Origin: Ciona savignyi
Lineage: Eukaryota > Chordata > Ascidiacea > Phlebobranchia > Cionidae
NCBI GenBank assembly: GCA_000149265.1
Contig: CH000017.1
Location: 733,903 to 797,902 of the forward strand
DNA: 64,000 nt
Reading direction: 5' to 3'
The notes beneath the pieces are model-generated. The model made no database searches. It was not told the origin of the DNA and saw only the letters and a program-made list of their open reading frames with translations. Shown here piece after piece: positions 10,853-22,900 of this stretch. Both the position numbers and the translations under genes were made by a program. Positions within the stretch are counted from its first letter, which is position 1, and each line of letters begins with the position of its first letter.

Positions 10853-13279
10853 TCATTTGTTTAAAAAAAAGTCGCATCTTAGCCACTTACGGGAACTTGC
10901 CATCAGTTTTCGATTCTGGTTCTGTAGTTGTTTGTAATCCACTCTGCGAATTCTGCCATTGTATAAATGATCTGTCCTAAAATCCACTGCTTCTTTAGAT
11001 AACGGCTTGCAATATGTTTTTGTTTTCGAAATTCTCTTAAAACCGGATTCTTGTTCCATTTTCGCCAAACTGTAAAGAAAAAATTCTGAATTGAAAGCAC
11101 AAACTACATTATCCGAACATGGTAATACTTTTGGACCATATTACAGAAAAGAGTTTATTGCTTTAAACCACTACTATCTTTTGTGCATCCTTGGAATATA
11201 TCTACATAAATTGACTAACCAGTTTATGATTAAGAAACCAAATGTTGTGTATACGTGCAATACAGTACAAGCATACGGTTCGAAACTTGCAAAACAATTC
11301 GTTAACCTTATATCATAACATATACTAATAGAGGGAACTGGTAAAAAAGAGAAATTACAAATCATTTTGCCGGTTTCAATAGGGTGAACGTACTAAAGGT
11401 GGTTAAGGGAATAATGTTGACTATGTAGTTCTATATTTATGCTTTTTGCTACTTCCCATGTGAGTATAGTCTTGAAAATTTTCCTAAACAATATTTATTG
11501 GTAAAAGCTACCGAATGCTAAAACATGTTTCCGAATAGTTAACTGTTGATTTTACCCCCGTTTTTCATGAAATATTTTTACTCCAATACACCTGTGAAAA
11601 TGACAGTCTGTGCTTTCATATGTATTCATTCATTTCTGTAATTTTCTGACAGGCAATAAATACCAACCTGTCTTCTGATTCCAATTTACTAATATTAGTT
11701 TCGTTCATCTTTCTTTTCCTTGACTCTTCTCGCTTAATTGAGTCATCCGCTTCCTTTAGAACATCTATGGAAAGCATCTTGTGCTCCTGAAATTGCAATA
11801 TATTATTTAATAAAGCAAGACTTTATTTAGTCTGGTTGTTGTGAAAATCATGCTGAAATTTGGGTAAGTGTAGGCGATTTTATGGGTTTTATGGAATTTG
11901 TTCCAACTCTGGTGGGTTGTACCAAAATTTTAACCATTGTTCTTTATTTTGGCGATATCGAATTTTTACATAAGTTTCAGGGGTTCCCAAAAATTTGATA
12001 TCGAGTTTTCATATAAGTTTCAGGGGTTCCCAAAAATTTGATATAGAGTTTTCACATAAGTTTCAGGGGTTCCCAAAATTTTGCCTAGACATTCATTGCG
12101 GTATGAAAGCACATATTTGTTTAACACCAAGATTCATTTTATTTTAGTTCTCTCTTTATGGATACAAATAAAGAGCTAGCTTATACAAGCAACTAATTTG
12201 AAATGTAAAATTGAGCATTTTTAGACAACAAAATAGAAACTGTTGCATTCGAAATTCAATGACATTAAACCTTCTGCGCAATATTTCGTCGTTCACGGTC
12301 TTTCTGTAGAAATTTCTTCCGCTCCTTTTCCCTTTAAGAACACAAAATAAATGATAATTAAATTCAATCTTAATAACATAGGTTATATGATAGTCGGAAT
12401 GTGATATAAAAACCTTTGATCCCAGTGCACTTAACCAACATTCGACCAGGTGGACTAAAGTATGTCCCACGGTTAGAGCGACGACTTTTGTGAACCCAGT
12501 GGTGGATTAATGGGTNNNNNNNNNNNNNNNNNNNNNNNNNNNNNNNNNNNNNNNNNNNNNNNNNNNNNNNNNNNNNNNNNNNNNNNNNNNNNNNNNNNNN
12601 NNNNNNNNNNNNNNNCCATGGGAAATAGTGAATATCCTATATCCTCCTCCTAAAGAACCAAGGAGTTGTACGGTTAGGCACTAAATTTAGCGCATTTTAA
12701 CTAACCTAAATAAATCACCCATTTTTACATCGAAGTAAAACAAATATATATTTAATTTATGAACAGCGCTAAAATATAGACAATAAATAACTGACATCTC
12801 TAGTAACCAAACATTAGAAACATGGTATTTTGACGAAAGAATGTTGGTACAAAGTATGTACCTCTAGTCCTTTACAATCCACTTAGTTCTGTTGGTTAAA
12901 AAGAGATGAGTCAGCCAAAATGTCAATAGAATGAAGCAGTGGGAAAGGTACTTGTAGGCGTAGTCTCTACCAGACTAATAGGTTTAACTTAAACAATAAA
13001 AAACTCGCCTTTATTATATACAACACATTGTAACCGGGCAGTAAACAACACAATGTAACCTGATTAATGATGCAGTAACACTCCTGCGTTATTGCTACCA
13101 GTATACATACATTAGCAGTACACAAACATAGATTCGCTAAAGTTTAAGACGAATGTTACGTTTAGTTTAAGGCAATACCTCTGCATATCATCTTTTAAAC
13201 TCTTTCTTTTACTTAATTCTTCCACTCTACTTCGTTCAAACGATATCCCTTCTGGCATTTCATCTTCAGATGAGGACAT
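10853..13279 (-). CDS. NOL7: NOL7-like nucleolar protein
   Basis: Four exons read on the minus strand: 13279-13179, 12331-12271, 11786-11668, 11069-10853; all junction phases agree and give 165 residues. The start is the ATG in MSSSEDEMPEGISFERS. The product is highly charged: acidic start, then a basic coiled-coil run (EKERKKFLQKDRERRNIAQK, KMLSIDVLKEADDSIKREE), then a basic C-terminal part with HLYNGRIRRVDYKQL. Order and spacing match NOL7, where a PEE-TF segment is followed by a charged coil, a QK--K-L--D-L motif and a conserved C-terminal domain; NOL7 acts in the nucleolus in small-subunit rRNA processing. It is shorter than the human protein. A strong donor at 10890 (CCC|GTAAGT) leaves open another last exon near 10800. 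Intron 1 contains the assembly gap. Convergent with PITPNC1, 253 bases apart. Confidence 0.7.
11953..12083. repeat. Tandem repeat, about 43-bp unit, three copies
   Basis: Three copies of a unit containing ATAAGTTTCAGGGGTTCCC and AAAATTTGATAT, inside intron 2 of the NOL7-like gene. No coding meaning. Confidence 0.85.
12516..12615. other. Assembly gap (100 N) inside a SINE-A copy
   Basis: Exactly 100 undetermined bases, the usual placeholder for a gap of unknown size. The left flank ends with CCCAGTGGTGGATTAATGGGT and the right flank has GAATATCCTATATCC, the middle and tail of a plus-strand SINE-A, so the assembly broke on the repeat. Confidence 0.85.
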
Positions 13280-14478
13280 CGTTTTTTGTTGTTTACTTAA
13301 ACTGAGAAGTACAATAAAATGGCATACACCTTAACTCTATAAATTAAATTATTAAACAAAATAACTATACTGCTACCAGTTCAGCGTTTTCTTGAACAGA
13401 CAGATGTCACAAAAATTTATTAAACTTTAACCAGAGATTCAGATTGATATGGAAAGTTTAAGCATAGTATAATAAACATAGTATCTTTGCTTGGTATACT
13501 TTGGTTTAAGTGTTTACTTTTTTACGGACTACTACAATTTATTTTGCACATTAGGTCTTGACGGTAAAAAAGGTTAAGTTATACATAAAACTTTAACCCA
13601 CATAAAAAAACGTAAATCTCTGTAAGTTCAAAACATACCACTATATATCAGGTTAAAGTGTTTTAAACAGGTGTCACGTGTTTTGCAAGATTATGTATGT
13701 TTTGAAACTCAGTCTGTGTTGTCAAAGAGGAGGCATTCAACTAATTATTCTTCCTCTCTCTTCAATGCAAACTGCAGATGCACATTCAACACCTTTATTT
13801 GACAAAGCACTGCTCCACTATTACAAAACTTTAGAACTAAACGAGAACACCAGCGCGCAGCCTATAGCACGTGCTGTTTTCCACAAAATAAACATTGGGG
13901 AATCACCACCATTGTTACTCAGCAAAACACTCGTTTAAAAACAATGACCAAGGGAGGCTACTACTTTACATCCTGCCGCGCATAGAGATATTACTTTGTT
14001 ATTGAGGTGTTTATTTATCACCACTCATTGCTGTCTTAGACAATTAACACGTGTTAAACAAACATATATGAATGGAGAATTTTAATACTAAGAGACCCAC
14101 ACCAGCTTTAAACGTTTTCCGGTAAGTTACCAGAAACGCAACTAAATTCAAACTAGTGGTTGTCCGTTTAAACGGATCATATTAACTAGAAGTAAAAGGT
14201 CCAATCAAGTTAAAACTTTAAGAGATAGATAATACGTAGGCTATATAGGCCTAATATAATGTGGCAAATTTAGGGTATATCAGTTACGGTGGGGCATTTA
14301 TAACACACTATTACCATTGTATGCAACAGTTGGCCAGTTAAAGCCTGTAGAATTTTAATATATAAAAAACGGACTAAGATCATTATGAGTTCGTAACTTA
14401 AATAACTTATCCTCCGACGCAATAGTAAGTACAAACGTTAGCTAAAACTTAGAAAATCGACCACAGGATTTGATTTGT
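13280..14478. other. Spacer between NOL7-like and first UNC93A-like gene
   Basis: No supported gene. An 86-codon frame at 13678-13938 has no family likeness, and its end (CAGCAAAACACTCGTTTAAA) recurs in reverse near 44050, so it is probably part of a dispersed repeat. The first few hundred bases should hold the NOL7-like promoter. Confidence 0.5.
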
Positions 14479-17400
14479 TTATTTGTGCTCCACCGCAGCA
14501 GTTAGTCGAATTGCTTCTTCTGCTGTTCTCGTTCTCCGACGTTTTTCAGCGACCGCAGAGCAGAACCAAGCCAACACAAGATTGCCGATGATCAGATATA
14601 TCCTAATGCTGAGACACATCCGCCCGCTCATCACAAAACCAACAGCCATTGCCAAAACTTTCCACAAAGTTATTGCACCGAACGCTAGTTCAGTGCGGTC
14701 GGGAAAATAGAGGGCAATTGTAACTGAAAAAATCAAATCATTTAAAGTCGCAAATATAAATGCTATGTGTGATATATAAACTGTTGTGTGCTTTATTAAT
14801 CGTTTCACGCTCAAGATATTTAGAACTCTCAGTTGATTTATAATGCACCGTACGCTCGCTATGGCAAGTGTAAGAGTACATAAGATCACTTTTGATACGC
14901 TAACATCCGGGATATTGCATAGCATCCTATAATAAGTAATCGAAATAAGGGCTTTTACAGTCACAACACTTTTACAGTATTTGACCGTTTAGCGCTCTAC
15001 TATAGCCTATAGGCCTACCGCTCTTTAGGATAGAATAGGATAGGATATTCATGTTTATCCCCGTAAATAGGAAAGCAATTGTGAGATCACTTCGCGCCCA
15101 CCGTCGGGTAACTGGGACTATTGTAGTGTGTTGTGTATGATTTACACGTTCCTTTAATTTTGTAGAACCCTTTAATACGCAAATATACTCTTATAATACA
15201 TAATTAGAATTATATAAGACAATATACATCGTCATTGAATAACTTGCGTGCAAATGCTATCAACTAAGAATTCGTCAACGTCTAAATACATGTCAATTAA
15301 CATAAAGGAATATTATTAACCATATATTTGGAGTTAGAGATTTAATCAAGGCCTACTCTATGCCACTCTTGACGCCTTTTGTAAGGTATTATATGTTATC
15401 CACAACAAACTATTTTTTTATATATGTAAAGTCTATATTGTCGCTTATATTGGTTATAGTTCTCATTTCACACAAAGAATGTATGCTTCAAATCATATAT
15501 TACCGTTATTAAATCGTTATGGTCTTTATATTGGTCAAACATTTGGGAACTAATTTTATACCAATAAATGAACCTACCTGCAATAATAGGTTGCCATGTA
15601 CCATCTGCAGAACCCAGCAAGACAGAAAAACCATAAGCCCAATATCTAGATGTACCTGTTGGTCGAAAAACCAACAATGCGATAAAGGTAAACAGATCCA
15701 TTGCGGTTCTTATCAAATATATAAACGGCAAATCAAGTTTTTGCGCAATTTTCCCAGTTAAAAAAGCGAATATTGAGTTAGCTACTCCGTACACCGCCAT
15801 AACGAGACCAACCTAAAAAATGAAAGGTTAGTTTAATGTATAAATGATTGTTTTTACTGGACTTAGTTTCAAACCCCTGATGAGCTCGTTGCTAAGATTT
15901 TTTTTAATTTAGTATATGTATCGGTCGCGTTAACCATTTAGCCTCATGACCGTACAAGGATTGGTTATTTTAGGGCACGGGTCGGCATCATCTGACAGGC
16001 GTGCCGCAAATTGCACGCAAGGTGGTTTTTGCATGGCACGCTGCGTTATTTGATCCGGAGATATCACCATTAACGCCGAAAAAGCTGAAAATTGGCGTAT
16101 GTTTTACATTTATCCTGATAGCGGAAATTCAGCATGTTTTTTGGAAGTCGTTGCAACATATCAACATGCAGGTTAAGATTCCGTTAAGTTTTAACCTGAT
16201 TGGATAACCTCTTTATGCCAATATCCTGACGACATGGTATGCCTAAGACCAGCGTGACTCAGAAAAAGAAAAAAAAAGAAAACAACGAATTAAAATCAAA
16301 ATGTGTTCTCATCGGCAATTCGAATAAGGGAACACATATTCATACGGTATCGACCTTACCTGCTGGACACCCATAGTGCAGGACACAAACGCTCTCGAAA
16401 AATCGGTAAAAGAAAAAGAAATAAGAAATCCGCAATAGAAGCAAATTGGTGTCATTAGAAGTTGATCAGTTGAACTGAGATGATTTGCAAATGACTTCAA
16501 AGTAGATGTCATCGTAGAGCATCTAAACCGAGTTCGTGGTTCTGTTTGTATATTTACAAAAGTTAACAAAGTATGATTCTAGGTTGTTTACATAAGTGGA
16601 CGGAGTGGTCCTACAAACCATTTGAAAAATATGCAATACATGTAATACGCCAGTTACATCCGGCCCATAGTCGGGATTTTCGCAGTAAATCATTTGTAAG
16701 TTTTACAATATAGGAAAGGATTCGAAGCTATTGCAGTGTGTTGTATATGATAGACACGTTCCCTCTATTTGTTAGAACCTATTAATCTGCTGGGTTCAGG
16801 GAATGTCCGTAAAGTGCCTTGTCCAAGGACACAACCGACTAGCTAACGACTAGCTACCAATAAGTTTCGCACCTGCAGCTATTTGATTGAAATGTGACGC
16901 ATTTAACCGCCAGACTAACCGGCCGGACATACACAGGTTCTGGATGTATTTGTCCCTAACAAGATGTTAAAGCTGTTTTCCATAAGAAGAGCTGTAAACT
17001 GCTGGAAATAACTGATTAATGAAGAAATTAACCATATTTACCTAGATCTGCAGTTCTCTTTAAGGCCGGAAGACAGAAAATATGAAAAAGAATGGCACAA
17101 ATCTGTATACCGGCATACACAGCAAGCAAAATATACAAAGACGTTTTACTTTTTGGAACGTATTTATGCATATGTTTTTCCAATAATTTCGTGACCTAAA
17201 ATGACACAAAAATTAGATTTATTGGTTAATTAAAATTTGTAATCAAAATTTACTTTGCAAAAGTTGGCACCGCATGTTTGATAATCGTAGAAAGTGGAGT
17301 TTGAGGCTGCGTTGACGTCCAGTTTCCGAGCACCATAAAGCACAGCATAGGCTAGTAGATTCCCCCAAATCTAGGGCATAATGGTTTGTCAGCGTGAAGG

Positions 17401-19150
17401 GCGGCGATAAAAGTCAAAAATTCACCTCATGAAAACAAACGTACACTTATAGGAACCCGAAGATGGTAAAAGATTTTAAAACAGAATTCATACAGATTCC
17501 AAATTTTAATGAGCCTTCTGTAAATCAAGTTAAATGGAGCCCGTCACTTGATTATTTTAGCAATATTGTTATAATATTTCTACAAATGAAGTATAACACG
17601 TCCATAATAGTACGGTCGTGTACCCACATGGTTGACGCGACCGATACATATACCGAATCGTTTACAAAAATGGTCTTAGTGACAAATGAAGGGTTCGAAA
17701 CTTTGATCGGTAAACTAAAATAAACTATCGCTTACCACACAAGAACTTGCAACCGCGTAATAAAGACCGAACCAAAGATTTTTGACGCCATCGTCTAGTC
17801 TCTTCGTCTCCACAGTCTTTCTTTGGTGATGAATAAACGAATGGTTGATATATAATAACCCAGCAGGCCAAACAAATGCTTCGCCCATTGAACAGATAAC
17901 CGATCCGGGAACCATGGTGGCAAGACCTAAAGTACTAACGCTGTAATGACTTCCGTAGAATACGAAAAAGCTTTTAGTCATATGGACAAAATGTAATTAA
18001 CTAATGTTAACTGATCAAAACTGTTATAGAAATGCGTTAATTTATGTCCCTGTAGTAATACGTGCAGGTTTCCAGACAGTTATTTTGTGCCCTGTAATCA
18101 ACTGTTATCATGCCCGCATGTGTGTAATTATCATTTACTTTGGTATGTAACATTCTTTGCTTGCACTTTGTGCTATATAACCCGACGTGTTTCACCTTAA
18201 TATTATTCCACTATAAGTACTTCCAATACAAGAAAACAAAAACACTAGGTACTATATTTAATTTTGAATCATTGTAATAAAATTATAAAAGAATAAACAA
18301 AGTAAAACGTAACAGTTTACCTGAATAGAAATTTGCAAATGTAAAAGTAGTGAAGCCTATTTCTCCCAAAATCAAAGTCCATTTTGCACCCAAATTGCAC
18401 AAAAGCAACGGAGTGGCAAACACACTCAACAGCAACCCACAACAATAGTTGATGCTCAACGAAATTGTTCCAAGATTGTGCGCAAAATTAATGCTGCTTT
18501 GCAAGTCCATGGTGCCTGCAATTTTCAATATTAGACAAATCACATCCAAAAAGGTTCTAGCGCGAATAATTACTTTTACAATGAACAGCCCGATTAGGTA
18601 TCTACAAATTCAAGAAAAAACTTGGGGGGCACTGTATTTCGCAACAATATTTAAACTGTACAGACCATGTGTTTGTAATCATTGTGGGTCATCATTCAAT
18701 GCAGATACATTCCCATCCAGATTACTGCATGTACCAATTTGCTAAATTCTAATAGCTTCTTAATGTAAGTTAGCTGCATTTTTTAAGTGGTCGTACAGCT
18801 CTACTTTTACCAAATGAAAGTAAGCAAATCATACTAGACGGCCAACTAATTTTGTGGACTATGAAAAATCCCGTTGTAGCTACAAAATCAAAAAATAGAT
18901 CCGTGCACAACTAAAACTTTTTGGTTTACCTACCACAAAGCTTAAAATAATTTCGTCAAAGATAAGAATAAAGTTCTTTAAAGAACAAAACGACAATAAG
19001 GGTGGGCATGTGTTTTAATCAGTATTAAGGCAAGCCATCATAATATTATTTTACACAAAAATTTACCGAAAACTTACCAACGTAGGAAGCAACTGCAAGT
19101 GTCAGACCACTTGTCAAAACTACTATGTTCCTTTTTACATTTTCATTCAT
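14479..19150 (-). CDS. UNC93A-like multi-pass membrane protein (copy 1)
   Basis: Eight exons on the minus strand: 19150-19078, 18515-18321, 17926-17736, 17370-17254, 17195-17042, 16541-16360, 15812-15578, 14723-14479 (TAA). All phases agree and give 463 residues, the usual UNC93A length. The product is an MFS-fold protein with about eleven or twelve membrane segments. Family signs: MDLQSSINFAHNLGT near the start, GAKWTLILGEIGF, the IWGNL segment, a Cys-bearing loop (YQTCGANFC), FSRAFVSCTMGVQQVG, and GSADGTWQPII. UNC93A relatives are transport-fold proteins whose cargo is poorly known; UNC93B1 escorts Toll-like receptors, but nothing here shows that role. Three SINE copies sit in the introns. 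Paired head to head with a near twin at 19951. Confidence 0.9.
15028..15172 (-). mobile_element. SINE-A, 3' half, in UNC93A-like intron
   Basis: On the plus strand it starts with the reversed pentamer tail AGGATAGAATAGGATAGGAT and runs through ATTCATGTTTATCC, GCGCCCACCGTCGGGTAAC and GTGTGTTGTGTATGATT to the (TAGAACCC) segment. The tRNA-like head is missing. Confidence 0.8.
15860..15957 (-). mobile_element. SINE-B copy in UNC93A-like intron
   Basis: Reverse-strand copy of the serine-tRNA-like SINE: TTTCAAACCCCTGATG (B box side), TATATGTATCGGTCGCGTTA and CATGACCGTAC (head). Confidence 0.75.
16729..16925 (-). mobile_element. SINE-A, 5' two-thirds, in UNC93A-like intron
   Basis: Minus-strand copy containing ATTGCAGTGTGTTGTATATG, CTGCTGGGTTCAGGGAATG, CAAGGACACAACCGACTAG and the head CAGACTAACCGGCCGG. 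The pentamer-tail third is absent. Confidence 0.85.
17612..17722 (+). mobile_element. SINE-B copy in UNC93A-like intron
   Basis: Plus-strand copy beginning GTACGGTCGTGT, then GCGACCGATACATATACCGA, GGGTTCGAAACTTTG (B box) and an A-rich end. Diverged in the middle. Confidence 0.8.
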
Positions 19151-19950
19151 TTTAGTCTCCTTACTTCACTGATCTAGTATAATCGCATTTCTATCCGCCA
19201 TATAGTCTAAGACTGCTGATTTGAAGGTTTGGTTGCGATACAACACTGTTTTCCGTTTTATTGTTAAAAGCTGCAGTATGGCCGCAGCTGTTTTATTCCC
19301 GTAATTTTGCTTCCATTCTGCGCGAAGAAGAGAGAGACATTGCGCTGCAACATGCTCGGAAATTAACATCTGCAAAACATTTTTAGAAAGAGGGAATATT
19401 GCTACCTCCGATAATCTCGTTTTAAAGTCGGGTTAGCTAAGATGCTTCTTATCATTAAACCTTCGTTTGTAATGAAGCAACTATGTTAACTTAATTTAAA
19501 TGGTATAAATAAAGGCATTCGAAAGGTTAAAGCGTGAATCTTACTATACTGGCAACATGAAATTCAACAAAACAACACCATTCCTATGCTGCTCAACATG
19601 CATATAAATTAGATTTCGTTTACTAATACTAATCAAAATAACAGTCACTGCCTTCAATGTAAATCAAAAATAAAATCAAACGAGCCATTAGCGTAAACAG
19701 AAGGTATAGAATTTTTTATTCAGTTTAGCGTTCAACACAGTATGTTTTGATTTTATAAGCTGACGACTTACTCCTAGCTAACGTAAACCGAATCCTTCGG
19801 CGCGCACAGCCGCGACATAAAGACAGGAAACAATAGTTGAACAGAACTAATCACACGAATGGAATAAGCTACAGTTCTTACCAGTTAAATCATATTTGTA
19901 TATGTGCACACATCGAGATGAGATAGTAAGGGCAAACTAGCGGTACTAAA
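19151..19950. promoter_or_regulatory. Shared spacer of two divergent UNC93A-like genes, probable bidirectional promoter
   Basis: Exactly 800 bases separate the two divergent start codons (19150 minus, 19951 plus). No conserved coding frame or SINE is present. AT-rich with short GC patches around 19790-19815 (CCTTCGGCGCGCACAGCCGCGAC). It must hold both core promoters and leaders; no TATA box of canonical spacing could be fixed on either side. Confidence 0.6.
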
Positions 19951-22900
19951 ATGATAGGAAATATAAATGTTCACCTTGCAGTTTTGATAATTGGAATGAC
20001 ACTAACCGTTTCATCATTTATAGGTAAGTTATCAGTTTTTTGCCTTCGATTTTCCACTTAATAAGTGTAACATAGATTTTAATTGCAAAATTACATTGAT
20101 ATCGCAGGCAGTTACGATACGTCAGTTAGTTAGTTAGTAGGGCATAATTATAACACGAAATACAATTTGAGCATGATGGTTGTTTAATAGTTCGTGATCG
20201 GTTGAGTGCGTAAACTTTTTTTTGTAATCAATGGAAAGGTTTTACTTTAAAGTGAAACCTAAGCGTGGTAATCGTATCAACACGACCGTATATGTAGCAT
20301 ACCAATATAAAACATACATGTTGACGATACTTTAATGAGCCTGAAACCCGACCTGAAATTATAACGTTATACGGCTGCGTTTGTAAAACTAATCACAGTT
20401 TCCTGTTCTATCGGTACTTAATATCATTGACATCACAGGCACCATGAACTTACAAAGTAGCATCAATATTTCGCACAATCTTGGAACAATTTCGTTGAGC
20501 ATCAACTACGGTTGTGGGTTGCTGTTAAGTGTGTTTGCCACTCCGTTGCTTTTGTGCAATTTGGGGGCAAAATGGACTTTGATTCTGGGAGAGATAGGCT
20601 TCACTTGTTTTACATTTGGCAACTTCTATTCAGGTGAATTTAAGTGTTTGATTTTGTTTCTTGCTATTTAGATTATTACCATAACAAAATGTGTATACAG
20701 TATAATATAGTTTAGAATAATCATGTTTATCCGTGTGAATAGGAAAACCAAGTGGATTAACACACGGACAATTATCAGATTACCTCGCGCCCACCGTGTG
20801 GTTAACGGAGCTATTGCAGTGTGTTGTGTATGATAAACACGTTCCTTCAATTTGGTAGAACCCATTAATCCGCTGGGTTCAGGCAATGTCCGTTAAGTGC
20901 CTTGCCCAAGGACACAACTGACTAGCTAGCGATTTGCGACCAGTTTCGCAGCTGCAACCCTTCGGCTGAAAGGCTAAACATGATACACAAGCGAATTATT
21001 AACATTGTAGCCAGGACTAAAGGTTAAAAACATCATAGAAATAAAGAAAATCATATTTAATAACTACGCAAGATATATACATAACAATGTCTTTTAGGTC
21101 TTGCGACCATGGTTCCTGGATCTGTTATTGGTTCCATGGGCGAAGCATTCATTTGGCCTGCTGGTTTATTTTATATCAACCAGTTGTTTATTTACTGCCA
21201 AAGAACAGCTGCCGAGAGTGAAAAGCCGGAAGACAATGTTAAAAACGTTTGGTTTGGTCGTTATTACGCAGTTATAAAGACATGTGTGGTAAGTCATGTA
21301 ATAAATGTGCTATTGGTTATTTGCCTATCAGTTATAAGCAATATAAAGTAATGATGACAGTCGTTGCCACGATTCGCCTTTCTGTTTATGGATCGAAACA
21401 GGTTGGTGCTATGTGGCTGCTTCCTTCAGCAAAGGCACTTGGCGGACAACGGACCCAATGAATTAATTAATAAATTTGGCGGACAACGGACCCAATGAAT
21501 TAATTAATGGATTAATAAACGCTACTTAAATGAAAGAATGTCCCAGTCATATACAACACACTGTAAATGTTTCTGTATAACCCGACAATGGGCGCGATGT
21601 AATCTAACGATTGCTCGTATGTATTGGCCCATATAGGCCATATACCCTTGCCCCTCTTCATGACATTTTGGGAAAAGTATTTGTAAAAGATGAAAAGGTT
21701 AACACAAGGCATTAAACATTTGGGCTGAGTCCCACGGGTTCTATAAGCACAAAACCCAAATGCATCGTCGTTATATCGTTCTCTGTACAAGAGCAGATGT
21801 TGTCGACGGAAGCAATTAGAATTGGTTCTGCGTAAACGCGGCCCAGTGTCTTTGGTCTCACGGCAATAACCAATTTCTTTTCACGATTCAAATCTAAATG
21901 TATATTATCTTGAGGTTTTAAATAAGGTAACCCAAGAATTACTCTTGGGGGAATATGTTACCTCTGTGTCACCTCCTTGTGCATAACTCTGACTCCGCTG
22001 AGTTTAGACGATAAAAGGACGTCTAACGGCAATATATAGCCTGCGGTTGGTTTCAATTCTATAAACTTTTTCCTAAGGCCTGACACTCTAACCCTATTAG
22101 ACTACTCGCGTACCGGTCTGTAGACGAAAAACTGTTGCTGTAATAACACCCAGGCCGATTTAGTAAACCTTTACCATTATGTTTACAAACCAATATGCAG
22201 ATTTGGGGAAATCTACTAGCCTATGTTGTGCTTTATGGTGCTCGGAAACTGGACGTCAACGCAGCCTCAAACTCTACTTTCTATGAGTATCAAACATGCG
22301 GTGCCAACTTTTGCAAAGTAAATTTTGATTAGTTTTAATTAGAAATTTCTACCAGCAAACACCTATTTTAATTCGTTTAGGTCACGAAAGTATTGCAGAG
22401 AAATATACATGCATACATTCCGAAAAGTAAAACGTCACTGTATATTTTGCTTGCTGTGTATGCCGGTATACAGATTTGTGCTGTTCTTCTTCATATTTTC
22501 TGTCTTCCGGTTCTAAATGGGACTAAACACCCAGGTTAGAATGTTTCTTATATTTGCTTTTGTCGTAACACCAATTGACTAGGCTAGCTGGATTTTTGTG
22601 GAGTGTTCATTATTTCATGTTATTTCTGTTTTGATGGAGTCGGTTAACCAAACGGGCTTCTCAAACGTAGACTTTGACTTTACGCAACAAAATTTAATGC
22701 ATTTTAACTTGACAGTTAATATATAGAAACCTTTACAATCATGGGTTCAACTGTCATGAAAAATTATCTAGGTTAGGACATTAATGCGAAACCTGCTGTT
22801 AACTAGCCAGCAGTTGCGTTCTTGGTCAAGGTATTTAAACTCAATGAATTTATGAGTTAAACAGTAACTAAAGCAACGTTTCTATCAATATATATGTAGG

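Noticed and set aside
13678-13938. 86-codon plus-strand frame
   Set aside because: No family likeness; its end matches a dispersed repeat found near 44050.
14483-14710. Plus-strand frame opposite the last UNC93A-like exon
   Set aside because: Antisense shadow of a well-supported exon; the same applies to 15519-15761 and 18449-18745.
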